From contig JAUCZK010000024.1 in assembly GCA_030373145.1 (NCBI GenBank), positions 1-39,453 of the forward strand: a stretch of DNA of 39,453 bases, read 5' to 3'. Of this stretch, positions 1 through 7,206 are shown in pieces. The notes under the pieces were generated by a model that was not told the DNA's origin, made no database searches, and saw only the letters and a list, made by a program, of their open reading frames with translations. Position numbers and translations under genes: made by a program. Source of the stretch: Cyanobium sp. CZS48M (GTDB lineage: Bacteria > Cyanobacteriota > Cyanobacteriia > PCC-6307 > Cyanobiaceae). Each line of letters starts with the position of its first letter. The stretch's first letter is position 1.

Positions 1-317
1 TCCTGGTGGTGGCGATCGCGGTGCTGGTGAGCAGCCTCCAGGGTTATGCGGTCAGTCTCGATGGCCTGCGCCATCAGGTGGATCCCCACTGGCAACGCGG
101 CATGAGCTTTGTGCGGATCGGCCTGAAGTGGCTGCAACAAGCCGTGGCCAATGCCGGCAGGTTCTTCAGGACCTGGATGCCGATCCCACTGCGCAAGGTG
201 GAACCCTGCATCCCCAGTCGTGGCGTGCAGCGCCGCCAGCAGCAGCCCTGGTTCACGCGGATTGAGCTGCCGCCAAGGCCACGAGATCAGCAAGCGCAGC
301 AGCCGGCTGTCGCATGA
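1..317 (+). pseudogene. C-terminal fragment of a transposase (probably IS4-type), cut by the window edge
   Basis: The frame is open from the window edge to the stop at 315-317, so the gene begins outside the window. The tail contains the run VRIGLKWLQQAV followed by MPIPL and CIPSRGV, then a basic stretch and FTRIELPPRP. I associate this arrangement with the C-terminal end of cyanobacterial DDE transposases of the IS4 group; that is recall, not a search. The DDE catalytic residues would lie upstream and cannot be seen. The neighbours are a toxin-antitoxin pair and more transposon debris, which fits. Whether the full gene is intact cannot be judged. The alternative is an unrelated host gene. 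Confidence 0.4.
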
Positions 318-517
318 CGGTCTCGCCTGAGATGTGTCGGTCAGTCAGGGCCGTCACTCACGACATCACGGCGCTGCTGGCGATGGCGACGAGAAAGCCA
401 GAACCAAGCTCGAGTTAGGACTTTGAATCAGCCCTGGCTCCTGAGGGGCTCTGCTGAATCCGGTGGCTGCCGCAAAACGGACTAGGATCGATCTGCAGAT
501 GGTATGACGGCCTTGCG

Positions 518-721
518 ATGGATATCACAACCGTATCCCCCAAGTTCCAGGTCGTGATTCCCAAGCGGGTCCGCGAACAGTTCGGCCTCAGGGCTGGGCA
601 GACCCTTCAGGTGATCGCCTTGCCGGGGCGCATCGAGCTGGTGCCCAGCCAGCCTGCATCGGCTCTGCGCGGTTTTCTGCAGGGCACCAACACCTTCCAG
701 CGCGAGGCTGATCGCCTGTGA
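518..721 (+). CDS. AbrB/MazE-type antitoxin (VapB-like)
   Basis: A 67-residue protein whose N-terminus (TVSPKFQVVIPKRVREQFGL) is a textbook SpoVT-AbrB swapped-hairpin DNA-binding domain. The C-terminal part is expected to wrap the toxin. Known members bind their own promoter as dimers and neutralise a PIN-domain toxin. The stop codon overlaps the GTG start of the downstream PIN gene by 4 bases (GTGA), so the two are translationally coupled. The ATG at 518 is chosen because the AbrB fold begins immediately. Length is typical of VapB. The pair looks intact, unlike the toxin remnants further along. Confidence 0.85.
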   Translation: MDITTVSPKFQVVIPKRVREQFGLRAGQTLQVIALPGRIELVPSQPASALRGFLQGTNTFQREADRL

Positions 722-1107
722 CGCCCACGCGGGTGGTGGTGGATTCCTCGGGCTGGATCGAGGTGTTCACCGATGGTGGGCAGGCCGAGCGCTTTCTCGC
801 CCTGATGGCAGACGAAAGCTCCCTTGTGGTGCCCGTGATCAGCATCTTTGAGGTGTTCAAGTGGGTCTTGCGCGAACACGGGGAGGCTCAGGCCGTTCAG
901 GCGGCCGCCGTGATGCAGCGCGGCCAGGTGGTGGATCTCGACAGCCGGCTTGCGCTGGCGGCAGCCCAGCTCAGCCATGCCCTGCAGCTGCCAATGGCAG
1001 ACAGCATCATTCTGGCCACGGCCAGGGATCGCCAGGCCAGGCTGCACACCATGGACAGCGATTTCCGCGGCATCGCCGACGTGGAGTGGATCGATTCGAT
1101 CACCTGA
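718..1107 (+). CDS. PIN-domain ribonuclease toxin (VapC-like)
   Basis: A 129-residue PIN-domain protein starting with GTG inside the antitoxin stop codon. The expected acidic metal-binding residues are all visible: D9 in VVVDSSGW, E45 in ISIFEVFKW, D95 in PMADSIILATA and D113/D115 in TMDSDF. Family members are Mg2+-dependent RNases that cleave tRNA or rRNA and are held inactive by the VapB partner. Length is normal and no lesion is visible, so this is probably a functional toxin. Transcription should be autoregulated by the antitoxin encoded in front. Confidence 0.85.
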   Translation: MTPTRVVVDSSGWIEVFTDGGQAERFLALMADESSLVVPVISIFEVFKWVLREHGEAQAVQAAAVMQRGQVVDLDSRLALAAAQLSHALQLPMADSIILATARDRQARLHTMDSDFRGIADVEWIDSIT

Positions 1108-1368
1108 TCAGAGCAGCGCTGACCTGATCTGTTTCTCTGCTGACGCAATGGCAACCCCCTGACTGCCCGACACAAGTTTGAGAACCCCTGCAACAGCATG
1201 GGTCTCAGTCAATGGGGTGGGCAGGGAGCCATAGGAGCTTGGGGCTGCGAAACCAATCCAATCCCCAGTGGATCCCCAGCCCCGGCTCCATCGTGAGCTG
1301 ATCGGCCTCCTGCGTCAACACAGCTGCATCGACGTTGGGGCGCTCTATGGCCCCAAGATGCCACCTGA
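1108..1368. other. Non-coding gap, probably decayed mobile DNA
   Basis: I see no convincing gene, RNA or repeat in this stretch between the PIN toxin and the IS1595 remnant. A short plus-strand reading (RELIGLLRQHSCIDVGALYG, around 1290-1350) looks protein-like but has no start and no family I recognise. It may be another remnant. Confidence 0.3.
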
Positions 1369-1815
1369 TCAGCAAGAAGACTCCGCAGAACGCAGGAGCC
1401 GCACTGGGCATGCTGGGCAGCCCACCGCAGCTATCAGGAGCCGCTGATGCAGTGTCTTCAGATTGAATCGACGATTGAATCGGTACGCAATTTCCGCAAG
1501 GTAGCGGTTGCTATATTTGGAAAATAGAAATGCATGATAGGCGCCACCAAGCCCCGTCTTTACATTGTCCAGGATTGTGTTGAGCTACTGGAACAACGGC
1601 AGTTCTTTTGGCTTTCGGCCCCACTGCAATCTTTGCAATATGCTTGCAGCCGGCCTCGGTCAATCCCGCGAAACACGCCAGGCCATCGGTGATGACAGTC
1701 GTCCCGGCTGCAACATGGTTTTGAGCCCAGCTTGAAATGGCTTTTGTTGCAGGGCCGACTGAAAGTCTCGTTAATACCTCTCCAGCGCCTGGATCCCGCT
1801 CCAGCCGGTGTTGTT
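1369..1815 (-). pseudogene. IS1595-type (ISXO2-like) transposase remnant
   Basis: Reading the minus strand gives the C-terminal part of an IS1595-family DDE transposase: ITDGLACFAGLTEAGC, then NTILDNVKTGLGGAYHAF, then RYLAEIAYRFNRRFNL, ending at a TGA at 1369-1371. Two lesions are visible. One is a one-base frame change near 1620, around GGGCCGAAA. The other is a TAG at 1585-1587 where the family usually has tryptophan before LNTIL. The N-terminal zinc-ribbon half is absent; similarity stops near 1800-1815, where group II intron sequence begins. Non-functional. Confidence 0.8.
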
Positions 1816-1830
1816 GTGAGTGGGTGATGG

Positions 1831-1904
1831 GAGCCGTATGACGCGAGAGTGTCACGTACGGTTCTGGGAGAACCCCGAGGGGAAGTTCCTCGGGGTGACT
1901 CGAC
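1831..1904 (+). ncRNA. Group II intron 3' end: domains V and VI
   Basis: Positions 1831-1864 fold as a perfect 34-nt domain V. GAGCCGUA pairs with UACGGUUC, UGACGC pairs with GUGUCA, with a GAGA (GNRA) tetraloop and a two-base CG bulge; the AGC triad is in the lower stem. Domain VI follows: a 9-bp stem, 1872-1880 with 1888-1896, and a short lower GAG/CUC stem. It leaves A1898 unpaired, 7 nt from an AC end at 1903-1904, as expected for the branch point and 3' splice site. Domains I-IV and the reverse transcriptase ORF are missing; the IS1595 remnant abuts instead. This is a truncated relic that cannot splice alone. Confidence 0.85.
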
Positions 1905-1914
1905 AGTCAGGGCC

Positions 1915-2095
1915 GTGTGTCATCCGGAATTCCTCGAGGACTTGCAGCACAGGATCAGCACCGACCGGCGAACGGCCAGCCGGTTGCTGGATCACATGCA
2001 GGCAGTGCTCCGCGATCCCTTCATCGGCGTCGGCAAGCCTGAACCGCTGCGTTACCTGGTGAAGGCCGATCGGGTCGAGTTTCTTCAAGGCCACC
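1915..2095 (+). pseudogene. YoeB/Txe-type toxin remnant with an internal deletion
   Basis: The reading from 1915 (HPEFLEDLQHRISTDRRTA, then LLDHMQAVLRDPF and GKPEPLRYL) is a good match to the N-terminal two thirds of Txe/YoeB toxins. It then jumps in frame to VKADRVEFLQGHHHY, the usual C-terminus. The central piece that normally lies between, with the catalytic Glu/Arg region (roughly WSRRLTQEHRLVY in the family), is gone. The natural stop after the HY end is also missing and the frame runs on. No partner antitoxin is present upstream; the group II intron end sits there. Probably dead. Confidence 0.7.
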
Positions 2096-2125
2096 ACCAC
2101 TACCGACACTCCTGTGCGGAGGGGC

Positions 2126-2392
2126 TTACCTGTCATCGGATCCGGGCTCCCGCCGGCTTCTTCCCACACTCCAGCCCACCACGTAACCCACTAGCCCCCC
2201 CGCCAGGGCTCCCTGGAGCTGCAGAATCTGGCGGCGAAAGCGCCAGGGCATGGCTCCCAGCTGAAGCCCCACCACCAGAGCCACGCTCAGGCCCAGCAGC
2301 AGGCCGCTGCCACCGAGGAGGCCCAGCAGCCCACCGCCCGAGCGGGTGGGCTTCGGTGACGGCTTCACGGGCCCCAGTGGCTGATTGCCCAC
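2126..2392 (-). CDS. Small membrane protein, unknown function
   Basis: An 88-residue protein with a Pro/Lys-rich start, a glycine-rich hydrophobic segment (about residues 19-45) and a second one (about 62-76), ending in a basic, polar tail. This suggests two membrane spans with both ends on the same side. I do not recognise a named family. It is divergent from the gene starting at 2436, and the intergenic space would hold both promoters. The ATG at 2392 is the natural start. Confidence 0.5.
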   Translation of the reverse strand: MGNQPLGPVKPSPKPTRSGGGLLGLLGGSGLLLGLSVALVVGLQLGAMPWRFRRQILQLQGALAGGLVGYVVGWSVGRSRREPGSDDR

Positions 2393-2435
2393 ACGATTGG
2401 CTCAATTCGATCATTGTGGCCCCAGGGAGCTTGCC

Positions 2436-3647
2436 GTGCCTGCCTTCAGCGTCTGTGTGCCGATCACACCATCCCTGGCCCACGATCATGGCCAGGCTTT
2501 GCAGGTGGCTCAGCGTTGGCTCTCCTCAAGCGGCGACCTGCTGCTGTTCGGTGAATGGGGTGTGCCTGAAGGGCCCACCGGCCAGCTGGTGCCCGAGCTG
2601 CGCAGCACCGCCGACGACCGGCCCCGCCTCGACGACCTCCTGCGCCTCGCCAGCGCCCGCCGCCCCTCGAATTCGCTGCTGCTGATCCACCCGGGGGCCG
2701 AGCCCGACCCCGGCTGGTTCGAGGTGGTGGCGGAGCTGGCGGATCGGGACACACCGGCGCTGGCCTGGGGCCGGGCCTGGCGCCGCGCCGGCTCCGATGC
2801 CGGCGAACGCCTCGATCCGTCGTCGCGGCCCGCCTGGGTGTTGCTCCCCCATGGCGCCTGGGCGCCACCGCCCCACCTGGCCCCCGATCTGGCGGCCGAC
2901 CCTGCCCTGGTCCTGCCCTGGCTGCTCGATCTGGCCCGGCAGCAGGGCTGGGAGGCCCTGGATTGCAGCGATGTGGCCCCCCTCCGCTGCACAGGCGGGG
3001 CCAACGAAGCGGCTGACGACAACCTTCGGACGTGGTCTGGGGCCAGGAAGCCCGAGGAGGCATCGATCCAGCGGCTGGGTTCAGGCCCGGCGGGGACAGT
3101 GCGCCTCAGCCTGCTGCTGGAGAGCTCCCCGGCTGAGCGGGATCACTGGCGCGACACCCTGCTCCCCGGCGGCTCCCTGCCCTGGGAGATCGCCCCCTCC
3201 AGCTGCGAGGCTTCCGGTGACCTGCTCTGGCTCGTGGACACCAGCCACTGGCCGGCTCCCCCACCCCTGGCGTTGCTGCCCCTGGTGATCCGCTCCTTTC
3301 GCCATTCCTGGGTCGATGGTGTGCTGATCGATGCGGCCCCGCCGGTGCTGCGTCGCGCCCTGGTCGATCACCTCGGCCGCTCCGCCTTTGAACCCGGCCG
3401 GGCTCAGGCCCATGGAGCCCAGTTGCTGAGGCTGCCGTTGCCGGCCTGGACCAGGGAAGATGGGGACACAGCCTCCAGCACTGCTTTGACCCAGCCCAAC
3501 CCCCTCTGGCAGGCCACCGAGCAACAGTTGGCCCGCGCAGAAGCGCTCCTGCTCGCCCAGCAGCGGCGGATCAGGGAGCTGGAGGCGCAGCTGGCGGCGC
3601 GCCCTCAGGAGCCGTTGCCTCCTCCAGGCGATCCAGCAGCCGGCTGA
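2436..3647 (+). CDS. Hypothetical protein, possibly glycosyltransferase-like fold with C-terminal coiled coil
   Basis: About 403 residues from the GTG at 2436. An upstream start at 2385 is possible but would overlap the divergent gene. The N-terminus (AFSVCVPIT) and SNSLLLIHPGAEPDPGWFEV near residue 80 resemble the first strand and acidic-motif region of GT-A glycosyltransferases, but no clean DxD is present, so I call this a hint only. The last 50 residues contain heptad-like AEALLLAQQRRIRELEAQ, a likely coiled coil. The 3' end overlaps the convergent TPR gene by 77 bp. Together with the TPR and GT2 genes behind it, a role in surface glycan assembly is plausible. Confidence 0.6.
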   Translation: MPAFSVCVPITPSLAHDHGQALQVAQRWLSSSGDLLLFGEWGVPEGPTGQLVPELRSTADDRPRLDDLLRLASARRPSNSLLLIHPGAEPDPGWFEVVAELADRDTPALAWGRAWRRAGSDAGERLDPSSRPAWVLLPHGAWAPPPHLAPDLAADPALVLPWLLDLARQQGWEALDCSDVAPLRCTGGANEAADDNLRTWSGARKPEEASIQRLGSGPAGTVRLSLLLESSPAERDHWRDTLLPGGSLPWEIAPSSCEASGDLLWLVDTSHWPAPPPLALLPLVIRSFRHSWVDGVLIDAAPPVLRRALVDHLGRSAFEPGRAQAHGAQLLRLPLPAWTREDGDTASSTALTQPNPLWQATEQQLARAEALLLAQQRRIRELEAQLAARPQEPLPPPGDPAAG

Positions 3648-4479
3648 ACTGACCCAGGCGCTCCGCTGCGTACTGGCGCCAGGGGATCTGATCCTCCAAA
3701 CCGATCACGGGGGGTTGCTGCAGCCTGGCAGGATCGAGGCGCTGCAGCAGCTCCAGACGCTGCAGCGCCATGGTGTCATCGGGCCGGAGGTCGAGCAGAG
3801 AGCGGAAAGCCCGCCGTGCCCCGATCCAGTCTTCTCGGGCGAGGGCCTCCTCCCCGCGCTCGATCAGGGCCTGGGCCCGCAGTTCCGTAAGCTCCATGGC
3901 CAGCGGCAGCCGTTCTGGAGCCAGCAGTACCGCCAGGCCCATCGCGTCAATCGCCTTCTGGAGCCGGCCGAGCTTTCTCAGCCGCCTGGCCAGCTCCAGT
4001 TGCAGCTCCAGCCGGGCCTCGGGGTCCAGATCGTCTCCTTCCAGAGCCGTGCCCAGCACCGCCAGGGCCTGCTCGTCCTGCCCGATCCCCTCGAGGCCCC
4101 TGGCCAATGCGAGCAGATGATGCGGCCTGGCCTGGCCCCGGGCCCAGAGGGCCCGCAGCAGCGGTTCCGCCTCAACCCAGCGCTCCTGCCGCAGCAGGGC
4201 CTCCAGCAGCAACGCCTCCAGCTGCAGGCGTTCCTCATCGCTGCCGATCTGCGCGAACGAGAGCCGTTGACGCAGCTGGCGCACCGCCGCGTCCAGCCGT
4301 CCGTGCTCCAGCCGCATGGCGGCCAGTTCCAGCTCGAGGCTCAACAGATGCGGGCGGGCCTGCAGAAGTTCCTCATAGGCCGCCTCGGCAGCCTCGATGT
4401 CGCCATGATCCCGGTTACCTCGCGCCGCCATCAGCAGGCGGGCCACGCCCAACACACCTGTGGCGGGGATCAGGTCCAC
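3571..4479 (-). CDS. TPR-repeat protein
   Basis: A 302-residue protein made almost entirely of alpha-helical tetratricopeptide-like repeats, for example GDIEAAEAAYEELLQARPHL, VEAEPLLRALWARG and DWIGARRAFRSLLDLRPDD. There is no signal peptide. TPR proteins act as scaffolds; the sequence does not say for which partner. It starts with GTG at 4479, four bases after the stop of the upstream glycosyltransferase, so the two are almost certainly one operon. The C-terminus is Ala/Pro-rich and its codons overlap the convergent gene. Confidence 0.7.
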   Translation of the reverse strand: MDLIPATGVLGVARLLMAARGNRDHGDIEAAEAAYEELLQARPHLLSLELELAAMRLEHGRLDAAVRQLRQRLSFAQIGSDEERLQLEALLLEALLRQERWVEAEPLLRALWARGQARPHHLLALARGLEGIGQDEQALAVLGTALEGDDLDPEARLELQLELARRLRKLGRLQKAIDAMGLAVLLAPERLPLAMELTELRAQALIERGEEALAREDWIGARRAFRSLLDLRPDDTMALQRLELLQRLDPARLQQPPVIGLEDQIPWRQYAAERLGQFSRLLDRLEEATAPEGAPPAAPPAP

Positions 4480-4483
4480 AGGT

Positions 4484-5614
4484 TCAGCTCCACTGACTCA
4501 ACCAACGGCGGCGCCACTGGCCCGTGCCCCGCTGCAGCGGTCGGCCCCGGTACAGATACCAGAGCCGGTTGAGCTGAAAACTGCGCCGGTTGGCGGCCGC
4601 CAGGGCCGGATCACTGGCGATCGTGGCGCTTTGATTGGGATTGAACGGCGCCATGGCCTGCTGGATGCCCTCCTCCATGATCCATTCCAGCTCGGGGCAG
4701 GCCTGCAGGCGCTCCTGGTAGTCAAGATCTTCGCAATAGGCCGGATGGAAGCCGTCGTCGAACAGCCCCACCCGGTCCCAGGCCAGGGCCGTGATCAGGA
4801 AAGCGGAAAAACTGGCCGGAGGCGGCAGCAGAGGCATGAACTGAGCCCGTTCCGGATCGATCCGGCCCAGGGCCGCAGCCAGCACCCCGGGCGCGAGCAC
4901 CACGTCGTTGTTCACGATCAGAGCCACGGCCGCTTCCGGAAAGCTCAGCAGAATCTGGTTCCAGGCCGCCGCCACACCGCCGTTGCCGAACGCCCGCGCC
5001 ACCCGCACCTGGCCGATGCCGGGATACCCCTCCCGCTCGAGCACGTCGAGCCGCTGGCGCAGCTCCAGGGCGTCGGCGTCGTGGCGGCCACCGCTGTTGT
5101 CGACGATCGCCAGCGTCTCGACCGGTACGTCGACACTGGCCAGCAGGGCGCCCAGCAGATCCGGCCGGTTCAACACCGGCACCCCCAGCAGCGGCAGCAC
5201 GCCCTTGCTGGGCTGGGGGGGGGAGAACCGCTCCATGCCTTGCCAGAACACCTGCAGCAGCCCCTGATCGCTGCTGCGCTCCACCAGGTCCGCCAGGCAA
5301 CGCAGCAGATCGATCTGCACCAGCCGCTCCGGCGCTCCGCGGCGGGGCATGCCCCGAAACCACGCCAGCAGCCAGCTCACCACGGCTGCGCGGGCCCCCG
5401 CCAGATCCCCCAGGCTCAGCAACAGATCGATCGCTTCGGCCCGCTGGGCAGCAGATGACTCGGTGCCGGAGGGCGTGATCGCCTTCACCCGCTCGCCATA
5501 GCGGCTGCCCAGCTCCTGCCAGGAAGCCACCGACGCGGCCAGGGCGCGGAGCTCGGCCGGCTCGGGCCCCTCCATCGCCTCCGGCTCGTTCGGCTCCACA
5601 GGCCAGGGCAGCAC
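4484..5614 (-). CDS. Family 2 glycosyltransferase with N-terminal helical extension
   Basis: A 376-residue protein. The first 135 residues are helical and unassigned. The GT2 domain starts near residue 140 (LLGVPVLNRPDLL) and has the nucleotide-sugar motif IVNNDVVL with N235-N236-D237 in place of the usual DxD, plus a later GLFDDGFHPAYCEDLDY acceptor/catalytic segment. Family members transfer a sugar from a nucleotide donor to a glycan or lipid acceptor at the cytoplasmic membrane face. It is the first gene of a two-gene operon with the TPR protein. Donor and acceptor cannot be told from sequence. Confidence 0.8.
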   Translation of the reverse strand: MLPWPVEPNEPEAMEGPEPAELRALAASVASWQELGSRYGERVKAITPSGTESSAAQRAEAIDLLLSLGDLAGARAAVVSWLLAWFRGMPRRGAPERLVQIDLLRCLADLVERSSDQGLLQVFWQGMERFSPPQPSKGVLPLLGVPVLNRPDLLGALLASVDVPVETLAIVDNSGGRHDADALELRQRLDVLEREGYPGIGQVRVARAFGNGGVAAAWNQILLSFPEAAVALIVNNDVVLAPGVLAAALGRIDPERAQFMPLLPPPASFSAFLITALAWDRVGLFDDGFHPAYCEDLDYQERLQACPELEWIMEEGIQQAMAPFNPNQSATIASDPALAAANRRSFQLNRLWYLYRGRPLQRGTGQWRRRWLSQWS

Positions 5615-5673
5615 ATTGCTACCAGGCTACCGAGATGAACCCCTTAGGCTTGTCGCCACAATGGATTCACTGC

Positions 5674-5838
5674 ATGCCGCCGCGCCTCAAGGTCACCTTG
5701 ATCGTTGCCGCCTTCGCGGTGGCAGGGCTGATGAGTTGGGCGGGCTGGAGCATCGGTCAGGCCTTGGTCCGCTTTGATCAGAACCGCGGCTGGGTGCAGG
5801 GTGAGGGCTGGACCCGTCGCCCCCAGCGCACGCCCTGA
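5674..5838 (+). CDS. Small single-span membrane protein, unknown function
   Basis: 54 residues from the ATG at 5674 (an ATG at 5635 would add 13 residues without hydrophobic character). One clear membrane span (VTLIVAAFAVAGLMSWAGW) is followed by a short basic tail. I recognise no family. It is divergent from the glycosyltransferase and lies just before the xth pseudogene. It could be spurious, but the N-terminal MPPRLK followed by a clean span is typical of real small membrane proteins. Confidence 0.4.
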   Translation: MPPRLKVTLIVAAFAVAGLMSWAGWSIGQALVRFDQNRGWVQGEGWTRRPQRTP

Positions 5839-5924
5839 TCCGTTGCCGAGCCCAGGGGCTCACAGGTGAGACACTCCCTGAGTTGATCAATCCCGACGAC
5901 GCCACCGATCTAGGCAGGCCAGTC

Positions 5925-6216
5925 GTCGCTGGGCTTGTCGTTGCCGCGCACCGCTTTGTGGATCAGGCAGCCTGTGGCGCGATCCCAGGCGCCGCTGCGG
6001 TAGTCCCACCAGCTCCAGTGGCCAGTGTCGGGCTCGAACAGGCGGAACACGTCGGCCAGCCGCTCATCCAGCGCCAGGCGCAGGGCGTCCCGCTCGGGGT
6101 CGCTGGCCATGATGCCGCCGCTCAGCCGCTGGGGATCGTGGACGTCGAGGTAGCGGCGCAGGCAGGCCAGCCATTCCAGTTTGTAGGTGTACTTCTCGGA
6201 GCGCAGGGCCGAGCCG
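5925..6216 (-). pseudogene. Partial duplicate of exonuclease III gene with two in-frame deletions
   Basis: This stretch aligns along its whole length with 10798-11212, inside the intact xth gene on the same strand. The 123-base length difference is exactly accounted for by two deletions of 54 and 69 bases; I count about 18 mismatches over 292 aligned bases by hand. The deletions remove residues 218-235 (with D224/H225 of the RIDH segment) and 141-163 (with D153/N155 of GDFN) of the parent. The copy also lacks the first 116 residues and the SDHAP end. It therefore lacks every catalytic residue and cannot be a nuclease. Confidence 0.9.
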
Positions 6217-6294
6217 TGCTGGACAGCAAGGCAAGGCCCGCCAGCAGCACGGTGTGCCCCCAGCCCACTTCGCGGGCCAGAGTGATCAACAGCT

Positions 6295-6792
6295 TCACGC
6301 GGCGACCAGTTCTTCCAGCCAAGCTTGAAAGCGCTCAAGGTCTTCCTCGATCCCCGGCCACATGGCGATGGCCCGCTCAAGCAGCAGGCGCACCCGATCC
6401 GCATCTAGTTCGTAGGCGTAGAGGTGGCGCACCACATGGCGGAAAGCCAGCAGTTCCGCCAATCCCAACCTCACCGCCGGGCTCAGCACGGCAGGCCTCG
6501 AATCGGTGACGACGGCCATTCGATCCAGCAACCGTCGATGCCAGTCGCTGCCCTCAGGTGTTCCCCCGTTGAGCACCCTCACGATCAACAGCAGACACCG
6601 CTCCACGCCGGTGTAGAGACTCTGGAGCCGCAGGGCAGCCGAGTCGACCGTTTCACTGCTGCCTTTGCCTGCCTCCATGAAGCCCTCGAGCCTCTTGAGG
6701 CTGCTCACCAGCTCTGACAGTTTGTCGCGCTCGATGCGCAAATCGAGCTGCAGATCGCTCAGCCGCCGCTGCCAGGGATCAAGGGAGGCCAT
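6295..6792 (-). CDS. hepT: HEPN-domain toxin (HepT-like)
   Basis: A 165-residue all-helical protein from the ATG at 6792. Residues 118-125 (RHVVRHLY) match the RX4HXY motif of HepT exactly: R118, H123, Y125. In the described MntA-HepT systems HepT is an RNase and the MntA nucleotidyltransferase blocks it by adding AMP to the motif tyrosine. The preceding gene here is such a nucleotidyltransferase, 13 bases upstream, in the expected order. An alternative reading is a nucleotidyltransferase-substrate-binding HEPN protein without toxicity, but the complete motif favours the toxin. Confidence 0.8.
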   Translation of the reverse strand: MASLDPWQRRLSDLQLDLRIERDKLSELVSSLKRLEGFMEAGKGSSETVDSAALRLQSLYTGVERCLLLIVRVLNGGTPEGSDWHRRLLDRMAVVTDSRPAVLSPAVRLGLAELLAFRHVVRHLYAYELDADRVRLLLERAIAMWPGIEEDLERFQAWLEELVAA

Positions 6793-6805
6793 CAAAGCTT
6801 GAGCA

Positions 6806-7177
6806 TCACAACACGATGGCCCGCTCCCGGATGCGCTGCTGCCAGTGGGGCGGCAGGCTTTCCAGACATACCAGATCGATCGGGATGAACGGAGCCTGGC
6901 GGGCTGCCGCCAGGTTGTCCAGCTCTGCCCTGGCGGTGAGCAGCGCCTCCGGCGGCAGACCCGCCACCGCCAGGTCGATGTCGGAGCTGCTCTGGGTGCG
7001 GCCCTCGGCCACCGAGCCGAACAGCCAGACGCCCTCAATGCCCGGCCAGCCCTGGCGCAGTCTCGACGCTGCCTGAGCGGCCAGGCGGCGGGCCGCCCGC
7101 TCCCGGGCCTGGGCCGAAGCGATCGCCTCCTGCCGGCGCTGGCGCCAGATCCGGCGTTGGGCTGGGCTCACCAACAT
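6806..7177 (-). CDS. mntA: MNT-type nucleotidyltransferase antitoxin (MntA-like)
   Basis: 123 residues. The minimal nucleotidyltransferase motif GSX10DXD is present exactly, G54-S55 then D66-I67-D68, and a third acidic residue follows at D101 (PIDLV). Family members transfer AMP from ATP to the HEPN toxin and so act as a catalytic antitoxin. The N-terminal 40 residues are basic and helical. It leads a two-gene operon with the HEPN gene. On the minus strand TAGGCT about 10-15 bases before the ATG could serve as a -10 element, which would leave a very short leader. Confidence 0.85.
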   Translation of the reverse strand: MLVSPAQRRIWRQRRQEAIASAQARERAARRLAAQAASRLRQGWPGIEGVWLFGSVAEGRTQSSSDIDLAVAGLPPEALLTARAELDNLAAARQAPFIPIDLVCLESLPPHWQQRIRERAIVL

Positions 7178-7206
7178 GGGTTAAGCCTAGGATCAGGCTC
7201 CAGCTC

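Noticed and set aside
4460-5458. 332-codon plus-strand frame opposite the GT2 gene
   Set aside because: Shadow of the glycosyltransferase; the minus-strand reading has the GT2 motifs.
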